Positions 1-12,800 of a stretch of 64,000 nt of DNA are shown here, piece after piece; position 1 is the first letter of the stretch, and every line of letters starts with the position of its first letter. Position numbers and translations under genes: made by a program. Where the stretch lies: NCBI RefSeq assembly GCF_003589595.1, contig NW_020654422.1, forward strand, positions 6,426,538 to 6,490,537. Direction: 5' to 3'. Below the pieces are notes generated by a model, which worked only from the letters and a program-made list of their open reading frames with translations, was not told where the DNA came from and ran no database searches. This DNA is from Hyposmocoma kahamanoa (taxonomy: Eukaryota; Arthropoda; Insecta; Lepidoptera; Cosmopterigidae).

Positions 1-582
1 CGAAGGCAAAGCCATTAATACTAAAAATGTTTAAAAGTCGCAACTGTATGTTATGTACACACTTCAAAATAGGTGAGTATACACTTGCCGCGGCATTGTT
101 AATACGTCACTCTGGTGTAATTGCAATGCTTACGTTCAAATTTCACCTGCGTGTTATGGCCCTAACATTATTTACCCTGTAGTCCAGGTGCGTCGTTCTG
201 CAATACTTCATTGTCGGCCGGCGACTGTGTAGTTTTCACTTTTTTTGTGCTCATTTCAGGCGCGGGCGCCACAGCAGCTGTGCAAACAACGTTTGACGGC
301 TTAGTAGATTAATTAATTACATAATATTAAATAATACAATTATTTTGACATCCAGTGATCTATCTCCCATCAGTACATTAAGAAAAATAAAAAATAATCT
401 TCTAATATACATGCCAAATTTCATAAAATGTTTACTTAATTTAGAAGCATAGTTTGTTTTTGCAACAATCATCGAGATCTTATACCGTAGGAATCTATAA
501 CTTAGGACAAGCTTTTAATATTATAAATTGGAAAATTTAAAACAAGTGGCATTTTCACAGCTTTCTTTTTTTATTAATGACG

Positions 583-790
583 GCCTCGATGGCTCAACGG
601 TTTATACTGTGGGCATTCGATGAGGAAGTCCAGGGTTCGATTCCCGGTAGGACCAAACTGGGAAATGAATCTTTCTAAATTGGTTCTGGTCTAGGTGTTC
701 TGGGAAGTGCCCCAGAGTGTATTCCGTTACTCTGGTACTCATAGTACAGGGAGTTCCCTAGTTTGAGGCCAGGCAATTGGTGTGATTGTC
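583..790 (+). mobile_element. tRNA-derived SINE, copy 1
   Basis: A tRNA-like head carries an A-box-like TGGCTCAACGG and a B box GGTTCGATTCC. The body that follows (TTCTAAATTGGTTCTGGTCT, then CCAGGCAATTGGTGTG) is shared with the copy at about 15163-15385. It lies just past the stop codon of the spondin gene, probably inside its 3' UTR and in the opposite orientation. A possible AATAAA on the minus strand near 570 lies beyond it. Confidence 0.85.
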
Positions 791-805
791 TCGCACATTA
801 AATAT

Positions 806-3800
806 TCATAAAAAAATACCAGTGGAGATAGCAGAATCAGGAGTGGTAGCGACGTTGATAATTCCTTTACACTTTCGTTGACATTCCTCCTCAGTAGGGA
901 AATTATTAGCATTTCCACCACATCCAGTGAACCCGAAAGGCTCGCAGACCGCTTTCATCGCGTCGTAGAACCAACGCTCGACATATGCTCGACATGGACC
1001 CACTGATGCCGGAAGTGTGCACACATCTGTAAGCATACGACAAAATAAAACATGTACATCAAAATCAAAGCACTTGGAATTTAGACAGAACAATTTTTGT
1101 ATCGGAAAAGCTGACATTGAGATCGACAAGAACTGCAAGAACTAGTAAGTATTAACCTAACGTGAACTAGTGTTGTGTAAAAATAACAAAAGAGAAAAAA
1201 AAAAAAGGGAACAATGGCAAAGTCAGAAATCAAAATAAAATTAGTTTCAATTCCCTAAAATTATAATTATTGTTAATTGAGTACTTGGTTAATTAAGGTT
1301 TAATATGTACATTTTCAGTATCTACGATAAATAAACTAAAAGAATATACCCTTTTAGACGAAAACACCCAAAAGAACCAAAACTTTAACATTCATCAGTA
1401 GAAAGTATTAAAAAACCAACCTCAAAAGTAATTCATCCCCTAGTTTGCCGCCCTTAGAGGTGGAATATTTTCTTCAAATATAAATGAGACCACTTCTGAG
1501 GTACCCTTTTTCCAATAGAAAAAAAATCATCAAAATCGGTTCACAAATTATCGCGTAGCATAAGTACAAAAAAAAACGTATAGACAAATTGAGAACCTCC
1601 TCCTTTTTTGAAGTCGGTTAAAAATTGCGACGAAACATCAGAATGTCCCTTGCGCAGTTGGTGTTGCCATGTGTCTGCGACCTAATTAGATTTAGATCTA
1701 CTTTTACATTAGACACAGCGACCGCCGCTATTTGTTCGCAAAACGTCTGTAACTCGATAGAAGCGTAACTAACTACCCGTTATAGAACATCTTAATATTT
1801 TGTTGTTTATTTTTAAATAAGTACGTATTTGACCTCCATCTCACCTGATGAGGAATGGCAATGTGATCAACGACAGAGCATTAAAACTAAAAATCGTCCC
1901 ATTAATACAATGGCATATTTATTCGGAGTAGAGATGGGTCATGGATAAATATCATTGGGATAAATACTCAGGATAAATATCCATTTTTACTCGATATTTA
2001 TACAAAAACGTGGATAAATATTTTTAATCGTGGTTTATTATTAATATTTAGTAAAACAAAGTATATTTTTAAAACACTTTGTGTAGGTACCTACACAATT
2101 ATAAACATTTATTTTTTATATCATGTGTTTTAGGTAATAGATTTTATGTGTGAACATGTGAAAGAGAATCCTTAGGCTATTTCAAGGCCAATTATGACTT
2201 TATTTAGTATGCAGTAGATCCCAACACCATAAAGTTGGGTCGCACTTTATTTACGCAGGATATATCAGCTCAAGGGTTACAGTTCATTTGATATCTTTCT
2301 ATCAATCGAATTTTTTATACCACTCGACTCCAAAAACATAGGTAGAACAGTACTGTTACATAAAAGAATGGCAAAAATGTAATTATTTATTAAAAAATGA
2401 ATTCTAATGAATTTTATTATTAAAAACACTACAAAAAAATAATCCGTGTTTTAGGATAAATACACAGTAAAAACGGATAGTTATCAGATATTTATGCTTA
2501 GACGGATATTTATCAGGTAAAAAGCCATCTCTAATTCGGAGTGAGATTTAGCACGATAAATATTAAATTCAATAAACACTCACACGCACACGCACAAGTG
2601 CGTGCGTGCGTGCTCATCATGTTTTTATTATTTCATTTTTAAAATTTGCCTTAGAATTACAAAATGGGTCCTGTCCACGAACTTCTTGGTAATACTGTCT
2701 TAATACACACAATACACGAAATAATAAAACTTTGATCATAATTTGTCCGGTGCGCAGGTGAGCAATGCATTACGGCGTGACGCGTGGGTTTAAGGGGGGT
2801 GTTAAAGTTTATACTTTCGATCAGAGACGGACAATCAATTTTATCCGAGAACAGAGGCCTTCAACTCCACGTCTCCACCTTACACACCACATCACTCTTA
2901 CTCTACTACACACTTACAAATTATTTCCTTTACATAAATGTAAATTACCTTGTAATTCGCCAACCCTTTGATTTCGAAGATCTTTACCACTCCACTCCAA
3001 AAGCTTATTAACCCTACAGCTTTTCGGTGAAAGAAAACATCGTGAAGAAACCTGCACACATCTGCAAAGCAATTTAATGATGTGTGTGAAGTTCCCAATC
3101 GCATTGGGTCGTGTGGGAAGTACAGCCCAAGCTAAGTCATCGTGAGAGGAGGCCTGTGCCCAGCAGTGGGACAATATATACGTAAACTCTTATACCTACT
3201 ATTATAAAGTTCAAAAGTAAAAACCGCCAATGTTCGACGTAAGCAGTATTTTTTTTTAGCGAAGATTTCTATACTTTGCATCGACGTATCTATCGACGTT
3301 GTTATTAAATATAGACGAAATGAACGTTGTGCTAAAGCAATTGTTATGATATCATATAAATGCTTCAATGAGTTAAGTACGTCCAGGGTTATTTGTAAAA
3401 TACTAGTAACCTCGCAGGACTATATTACCTATACACGTGATAAATAACAACTTTTGTTCCATGGCTTTTTACAAAACGTAATATATACATATATTTACTA
3501 AAAAGAAACTTTTAAATCTTTGTTGTACTATATGACACTTTCTACATCTGTATTTGATAGTAAGTTCAAATGAGCAAGCGACCTCCCCGACGACCGACCC
3601 CCACGTTCTTTTGTTACCACACAGAGTTATCGCCGCTGTTTAAAGCGAACAATTTAAATATTGTTATTTTTGTACGAAAGTAAAATCTGATGAATTATTA
3701 AATATATTTAAAGTCGTGGAACAAAAGTTGTTGTTTATATTAGTAATATTATAGCCCTGCGAGATTGTTAATATTTGATAAATAACCTTGTACACATAGA

Positions 3801-6800
3801 GTTAATGGTGCTTTTATGAATAGTACCTAATGTTTCTGCAAATAGGCCGATTTTCCGGATGTGTAGAATTATAATAACGATATATTTGTTAGAACCATGA
3901 TAAATATTCCGTGAAGTCTTTCTGCATTCAAAAACTCTGTCATTTCTACTCTTTATACATCGAAGATTTTAATCATATGTTAACACCGTTCTATTTTCAA
4001 ATTTTGCTATTTTTTTTCGTAAGATCCAGAACACACAATTTTCTGTGTGCTGTGTAGGTACCCACAGTTGTAATTGGAACGCAGATTTACTGATTAAAAA
4101 AAAATTAATTATGATATTAAAGTATAATGTTTTAATCTTTTTCTGTAATTTGTACCATTACAATAAAAAAATAAATAAAAGAGATAGTGTATGTCGTACA
4201 AGGAGGTTGAAGAAATAAAGTACAGAAAAGAAAATATTAAACTATAATCAACCAGACCAAAGAATTATTGGAGAAATAGAATATTTTACAAAGTATAAAG
4301 CGAGGAATGTCTCAAAAGCACGAGTAGCAATAAACATTGGCGCAGTTGGCAAGATGCAAAACAATAATGCGATCTCGTTTTAATACCTCTTACAGCGACT
4401 AAATGTACATACAGATCTGGCCAATGCGCCTGTTCGCGAAAGGCGCGTGAGCTGCACACGTGCATTACGTTGTGCTATGTGTTAGCGTGCTTTACGCGCG
4501 CCACTTGAGCTCCATAGTATATGCTTGCTTGCCTTACGTGTAATTACAGAGGCGCACTTACAGCGCGCATGCAGCGCATTCGGCATATTTGTACACCCTT
4601 ATACACATAAATTACATTAGTTTTAACCGACTTAAAACAAAGAGGTTCTCAATTCGACTGTATTTTTTGTATGCGATTACTCCGACATTTGTGAACCGGT
4701 TTCGATGATTTTTTTTTTTGTTGGAAAGAATTTGAAAAAATATTTCATCTTTATGGGTGGCAAATTAGGGGATGAATCCGGTTTATTGGATTTCACGTAG
4801 ATTTCACCCATTTCAATAAAACTTGGCAAATAAATATAATTCCACAAAGTTTTGACCTCTGTTTTTTTTATAAAAAAGTTATAATGTTACTTTTCTTTAA
4901 AGAAGAATGATAATATGATGGCTGGATTCTGGGAATGAACTTATTTATCTATAATAATTAAATTTTATTTCATTTTTAAATAGGTTAATGACGCTAGTAC
5001 GACCTTACTTATCGACAGCTTAAAAAATCACTATGTCGCATTTGCATTTTTTTTGCCTGTGTTATCAATGATTATTTAACTATTCAGCTTCTATGAGCAG
5101 GAAACTGTTTGCTTACTATTCTTATTTTAATTTCTATTCTGTTATAGTGAAAGCTGTTCGTATCCTTTAAGATTAAATAAATAAATGGAGCTAATTCAGT
5201 ACTTATTTTATAACAAATATCTTGTGTTGTTACCTGCCTATATTACCTTCAGCCCATATTATTTCACACGCAGTCGAGACGTCACACTTGTGGGAGTAAA
5301 CACGTGTAGTATAAATTCACGAGCTGCTAAATTATTGAGCAATATCTCAGGAACACGTGAATGAAATTGTATAGTCTAACAAAGTACGTTATAAGGCGGA
5401 ATTATTACTGAAAGCTTTATTCACATTTGAATTACAAATAAATTCATTTTATTAAATACTGCGAAATGAAATTAATTGATATGAACGTTTTGATGATAGA
5501 TAATAATAAGGTTGAAATAGGGTGTTCCAAATGAGTATAAATGTCTACATGTAGATACAAGGAGTAACAGAGAGTGGTTAAAACCAACAAATATTAATAA
5601 ATTTAAATTATTCGTCTAGAAAACTGAAGTTGGATTTTAAACTAATTCTAGTGGTGCCGTAGATGCTGTAGGTAACCTTTCACCTTTCCAACATCGAGGC
5701 TAGATGCGGGCTGGGATTCCACACCTATGTTGTGGATATTCCCAGGATTCACACGAAGCGTTTCGCTTCCACATTTATATGGCGAGCGGCTAGAGAGTGG
5801 AATGATTCCCCGAACGCTACAACTTGGATCTTTTGAAGGCGAGAGTGAATAGGCATTATTTAGGTGTGCATGCTACATCGCCGACCTCAACATCAATTCC
5901 ACCACTTATTTTTTATAAAAAAAAGAAACATTTTTTTAATAAGCTGCAATCAATAGTTTGTTTTAACTAAAGCGGATATTGTATCTACAATATCTACTTT
6001 TATTATCCTTCGATGCAGTAAATCTATTTCCGGAAATCCGGAATTCGACAAAGTATCTAGTTAATTAATAACCATACGTAGACATTATTTTTCTTTTTTT
6101 TTATAATATTAAGTGACCGGACGAAGAAGCTGCTGACACTACTGCTTGGCGGCAGAAATAGGCAAGGTGGCAGTACTACCCTGGACGAACTCTTTCACAA
6201 GGAGCTCTACTGCTACTAAAATAGGATGTTCCAACCATTGTGATAGTGTAATAATATTATTGCTGGCATTGAACCGCCATTTTTATAAATAATAATCATA
6301 TTTATTATTCAGCGATTTACCATTGGCTGAGCCAACATAAACATTAAACTAAGATGCATTTACTAACACTAGTTATATAAGAATTATGATTGTATACTAA
6401 CAAAATATGAATTTTAATAGATCTGAAATAAATTATATTATCATTTTTATTATTAATAACTTCCCGAGACTTCATCTGCCAAGTATAAGTACTTCGAGTA
6501 GCCTACTTGTACTCTGTATTATACTAATTTTCATAGTTTTATTTTCCATACAAAATTTCATCCCCCAGATATATTTTTGTGACGAGAAGTAACGTATGTC
6601 CTTCTCCTAAGGCCCATTTAGGGCGTACTTATCCTATTTTCGCTATATAATCACATCGGACTCTGTTCTTCCGATGAGTTGGAGTATGAATCGCAACTCA
6701 TCATATTTCATCATAACACGTTTTTCTGATTCGGCAAACTTAAGATACTTATTATATATTTTTTTATTACGGTACGTGTATCGTGTTATTTCTCTAGTAA

Positions 6801-9800
6801 AAGAAAGGACAACGATTTTGACAAAGGGTTGAGTGAGATGATTTTATTGTGTTGTGGTGAGTTACGCTCATCTACGATCACGTCGTCATAACATCGATTA
6901 AACGTAAACACGTATACAACACGTTTTTTGTAAAAAAATATTGTACGAATGCACAAAAAAAAATTTGATACAAACTTACATTCTGGTGGCAAAGTGGTGT
7001 TCTGACAAGTGTTGTCGAGTGCGTCGCACAGGGCCTCCTGTTGCGTCAATGTGAACTGACACCTTTCTAGGTGTTTCTCCACTTGTGATTCTACCTCAGG
7101 GTCGTCCGATGTTATGTTTTCCACCGACATGTCCTACGACATAATGTTAATTTGTAACGTACGAATCACCTGCCTGCTAAGATCTGCCGGGAAGGAATTA
7201 GCAGTTCTATGCCAATAATTCTTTTCTTCTCTTCGATTCCATCTTTTCCAACAACAACAATGTGTCTAAGTGGTTATTTATTTTATAATTATTGTAACAT
7301 TAGAAAGAGTAATAGAGAAAATTGGTTTACTTTTCTTATGTATGTGTTTGAAAGAGAATCGATGGAACAGGCCGAGGACCATTTATTAACCGATCGAAAA
7401 AAAGGAGGAGGTTCTCAATTCGACTGTATGTTTTTTGTATGTATGTTACGCAATATCTCCGGCTCTGGATTTGACAATTATTTTTTGTTGGAAAGAGGTT
7501 ACCTCAGAAGTTGTCCCATTTAAATTTGAAGAAAATATTCCACCTCTAAGGGTGGCTAACTAGGGAATGCATTACTTTTGAGGTCGGTTTTTTGTAGCAT
7601 TAATTCGGGATGCCTAGGCCCCGCGCTTTCTGACCATACGGCACGGCAAGGGATTTTTATGTGACGAATATACCTTAACCGTATGCATTTATAGTTGATA
7701 TTTGAATGACGAATGATCGTAGTTACTAAAACAAAGCAGCGGTAAAATTAAGGATATCGAGCCAGCAGTCCCCGGAATGCCTCGACAGGCTTCGGGACAC
7801 CGTGCGTGTGGTTGGTGTGCGACGCGAAGGGAGGCAGACACAGCAGGATGCCACGTCATGCATAAGTATACCGTAGAACAATTGCCGTCAATATGCGCTC
7901 GCATGTAAGAATACCGAAGGCTCCCTTGCCGTGCCGTCCCGCCAATGGGCGACAGGCTTAATATGATGATGACAATTTCGTGTGCAATTCTCACCAGTTC
8001 CCGTAGCCTCGCATACCACAGGCTCCAGTCGTGCAGAAGTCGGCGCGAGAGTTGCTGCTGCACACGAGCATCCCGTGTGAGATACACGCGAGTGCGTAGA
8101 CGCCGGCCACGCCCGCACTGCGCCGAACACGGCGACCAGTCGCTCCATGCAGATACAGCGCACTCGCCCCTCGGAATATCCTACATAGTACCACTCAGTG
8201 CAATTACGACTATGTAGGTACTTACTTGGGTGACTATGAGAGATTTGAGATATGAAAACTATGATGTTTGAAATAAATATCGTGAACGATAAACGCGTAC
8301 AAATGTTCATTTACAAAGTGCAACTCCCAGAGCGCCTTCAAATTAGACGCTTGTAGAAGGGCTGCAGTGGTGTGTCTAATTCCACTACTAATTTTCATAC
8401 AATAAAGTGCAGCTGCAACGACTCAGTCGCGTCACGCGCACGCGCTTTTACAGGCTAGATTTTATACGAAAGGCGCCCCAAGAGTTTCTCGCTCGTACTT
8501 CACAGGGGAATCTGCCTTACGAACAAGCAGTATAGTTATAATATGACGGTTTCAAGTGTAATTTGCTTACTTATGAAACAAAGAATATTTCAGTTTTAGT
8601 TTCATTTCTGTAAGAGAACTCATATGAGTTTATTTTTTTAAAACGTCACTTATATGATTTTTGAAAGTGAAAATTAAAAATTTATTTTCGCGCTCTTTCC
8701 TCTGGAAGTATGGAATACGAAAGTGAACATTTTCGTATAATAATGATAAGTATAATTTAAGTCTGGCATCCCCAGAATAAAAAAAATCGGTTAACTTGAA
8801 TAATCGCCCTTATCTAATCCGAAAATTTATTTTGTAGGTATCTCAAAATATATTTAGTCTTCCTACATCCCACTACTTTAGGAATTGCAAACGAAAATTC
8901 GTAGCTGTATAAATAGATACATCAATTTTAATGAGTACTAGACTATAGTTAAAGTAATAAAAATAAATCACATACATACCACGAAAAACCAATCGAAATT
9001 TGTAGAGTTTTCTAGAGCGCCAACTGGTCTGTAAATAAACAAATATTAGACAACATCCCATACGTTGCGCTGATCCCAAAGCAAGTAACTAAAGCACTTG
9101 AGTTATGGAAATCGGAAACAACGAGACGGTACTACACACATCCAGACCCGAGACAATATTAAAAAGTTAGTTTCTACATTGACACCCATCTACCGACATG
9201 TTCGTTGGATGTGCAATTCAGGAAATCCTTAGTATGCAATGCCAATACCACATCTCAACATAATTTGACGTAATTGTAGATAATAGTATAAATTGCATCT
9301 TTTTTACCTTTCGCATGGCCCGGCGTCACATGGCATGGCTTGACTCATGACCATTCTTGCGCGGAAGCCGACGTGGCAGCGCTTACGCGCACGCGGTACC
9401 AAGTATTCCCGGGTGCGCGCGCGCACACCACAGCCCTCGCATGGTGACCACTCTGACCATTCCGACACCGCACACGGTCCTGTTGCCTCGGCTGGGTCTG
9501 GTTCGTATTCGGATACAGCCCTAAGAAATCATCCATGTAGCCTAGGTTCTATATAAACAAGGTATAATTTCAGTTTTGCTTGTCGTATTTGTATGTTGTA
9601 ACTGCATACTAGAATTACATATTGATTGATCACTCGTAACCAATAAATAAATAGTTAGATTTAAGTTAGATTAACGATGACTGTCCTGGTTGTAGGCCTT
9701 TTGTTTAGAATTTTAGAAGGCAGTCATGTAGCGACAATGTTCAACAGAGAACACAGGGGATATTGAAAAACAGTACTATGATGAGGCTCCCCTCCTTTTC

Positions 9801-12800
9801 ATCGACATGTTAGTAACAGAAATCAGAGTACCTCATGGTTTATAAGTAGGTACAGTCAACAGCACATCAAGCAATAGGTACACTTTTCGAATTTGTTCTA
9901 TACACGTTCGAATGTCGCCTCCGGGGCAACGGAACAAGATCCGTCAATGTGCTTGCTTGATGTATTGTCGTCTGTACAAATATCATGTAATTTTCTATAT
10001 TCAGGGTTATGTCTAAAATATTAACAACCTCTCATAAATAGTACGAACATAAATAAATAAATAAATAAATAACGCACACACTCAACATAGCCCCGCACTA
10101 GGGAAACCCTGTGTCGCGGGTGCCATGGACACACACATAGACAACCACAAATTACACCCAAACTCACGAGAGAAATAATTGCTGGCCATACAACTATTTC
10201 TGCCGGCCCGGGAATCGAACCTGGGACCTCTGCGTGGCAGTCCGGCATGGTATCCGTTCGGCTACGGAGGCAGTTTAAACGAACATCATAAACAACACGT
10301 TTTGTTCCATATAAAAATATTTAAATAGTCGGCTTATTGCAAGAAGTAATTAATTGCCATAGAATTCATATGGCAAATAATGACTTCTTGCAATAAGCAG
10401 ACGAATAAAAGTATCGCTCTAATCAGTGATAGCTATGTGGTAACAAAAGAATCTGGTTGCGTAAATACCAGTTCGATGCAAAACGTAAGAGCGGGGGTGG
10501 GCTTAAAAAGCAGCAGGTAGATCTAAACAGTGTCAGACAGGACAACAAAAACTTAAAAAGTTTATGTTTGGTAAATTTATTATGTTTTTTAAAAGTCATA
10601 TTACAAAAACTGTATTTTACAAATAACCCTGTATGTGTGTGTAATGACTATATGGTACTATTTATTTATTTCTTATCTCTAGGCATTTCATTACAAAATG
10701 TCTGAACCTACGAACCTGCAATGTCTTCTAGGCCCGTAACAGCTACTGTAGTCCGTAAGCGGAGCGCGGCAAGCTTCAGCATTGGCCCGTGCCGGGAACA
10801 CATAATGGCGCTGCCTCGTCTTTCGACCCAACCCGCAAGTAACACTACACGGGCCCCATTCGCCCCATGCGTGTAAAGCACAAGCCCCACCATTACTGCC
10901 ACGCGATTCTTGATTGTTACCGGTATCTATGATAGAAATAGTATCTAAAAGGGTATTTTCATTTTCGCCCACATTGGAACGTTTACTCTTAGACCAACAG
11001 TTAGAGACGCTTCAAAAACATTGATGGTTTTAAACCGTTCAGAAATTATTTACAAAAACTTAAAACCGTAAGTTAACCATTATTACTTAAGCACGTCTCC
11101 GGTATGCAAAAACATTAAACACACCTGAGTTATCGCAACTCTTCTCATACAGACGTAAGCGGGTAAGTCGTAGCTTGGCAAATGGACGCATTTCCCCAGT
11201 GGTGCTGAAGAAGGGCGAGCGAACATCTCGAGGCCAGTCTGGTCGAAGAGCGCGTACTGGTGCTGGTGGTACGGTTGGTTGTCGACGAGACTAGAAGTAA
11301 ATTAAAATATTTAAAATACTTTCTTGTTACCCACTTAGATACGTCTGCAACTTACCGTATAACCAAGTCCACTATCAGTTCCAGCGTCATAAGGATACAA
11401 AGGCAAGGTGATAGATGTCCTCCACGTGCAGTTAACATTACACAATTCAAGTGCAGATACTCCCACAATCCAGTCAGGAGAAGGCGCGAGTTTAGCAGCG
11501 AGAGACACTAGGTGATGTTTCGCATCAACACGGAATACAGCAAAAGTGTTTGGTATTCCGGCGCGACCGGCCACTTGTTGCCAGGAGATACCACGGGCTT
11601 TGATAATCGTTCGTATATGGTCACTCTGTAATATAAGAAATCAAGGTAAAGTCACGTCTAAAACGCCGTTCATTATTATTGAGGGACTTTACTTACTTCA
11701 CCCTTTAACTCTTTTTCAAGCGCTGTGGTAGTTCCGTCATCTGCCAGCCGCCGTAAACCCATAGTAGCTAGTCGTCCTTCTTGCCAAACTCTGAATCGAG
11801 CAGTATGCGATGCCCCTATTAAGTCGCTAAAATGTGCTCTGGCTGATTCCGGTGGAAACTCTCGTGGATGCGTATTCCTAGACCATATGCTTTCAAAAGT
11901 AACCTGAAAAAAAAATCAACTTTAGTAAATATCTAGGCATTTGACCATTTAACCACCATTCGAAAATATTTGGCGCCCAACACGGGGCTCTAATACTAAT
12001 AAATCAACTACCTCGTATTTAGCCTCATCACAAGCACAACACGGTTCAACTATGGGAGGCTGCCTGGTAAAACTCGCCGGAGCTGCTGGAGCAGCACACA
12101 ACTTCCTGGCCAATATTGACGGGGTAGTTTTGTTTTCTCCTTGGTTTGCTAGCGCACACAGTCGAACGCATATGTCAGCTGCGTTAGCTGGGGCACTCCA
12201 TATTACCTGAAACATTTCTCTGGTGTTACGTTATCACAGGTGATTGAAGCACTAGCCGAAAGTAGTACAACTAACCTGAATTTCTGTTTTGGAATGAGCA
12301 GTTGCATTTTCTACGCCAGGTTTACAAAATTCATGTAACTTGGCGTGGGCATCATATGCCTGAAAAGTCCCTAGAGATTGATTGGATAAAGGCGTCGTAA
12401 TAGCAGCTACTTTATCAACTTCCGTAGTGACCTCTTCTAATTCAGCCCATATTGTAAACCCTATAAAAGGCGTTGGACCTTGACCACTGTCCACGCCTTG
12501 TAGAGACACTGCAAGGTGAAAAACCATGCCTATATAATTGGAAGTGATACTCACATTTACAAATATTCATCGTCTAGTTAGTTATAATGTAAATATCCAC
12601 AATCACATCATGAAAGTGAGTAAGTACTTAAACATTACCAGTATAGAGTTCACCAGGAAGAAACAGATCAGGGTCTCCAGCAACTCCGAGCTTATAATAA
12701 GCGTCAGCCGGCTGCGCGTGGGGTGGTGCCTTTTCACAGAGCTCCGCTGCTGTTGTAGGTATTGTGGTTGCTCTTATAACGGTCACACTAAACAGCGATA

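Noticed and set aside
583..660. Possible functional tRNA gene.
   Set aside because: It has A- and B-box-like motifs, but it is followed by a SINE body shared with another copy, and the acceptor arms do not pair convincingly.
2579..2613. CRISPR-like or regulatory repeat.
   Set aside because: A simple CA/CG microsatellite; no spacers, and the host is an animal.
7995..8169. A 2-bp (GT) deletion frameshift in spondin TSR3, because a shifted frame gives a Cys-rich end (NSRADFCTTGACG).
   Set aside because: The unshifted reading keeps exon phases consistent from exon 9 through exon 11 to the Kunitz exon, and exon 11 supplies the missing TSR cysteines (CQFTLTQQEALC).
7888..8310. Overlapping long frames on both strands at 7.7-8.3 kb.
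   Set aside because: They are shadows of the GC-rich TSR3 exon; only one frame gives the WSxWSPC motif.
10195..10272. Possible tRNA gene on the minus strand.
   Set aside because: The tRNA-like part runs into a repeat body found again at 52.7 kb and ends in a TTTA-rich tail, so it is a SINE.
11000..11126. Spondin exon 8 starting further upstream (NCWSKSKRSNVGENEN).
   Set aside because: Those candidate acceptors give the wrong phase after exon 7; the acceptor at 10945 fits in phase (G + AT).
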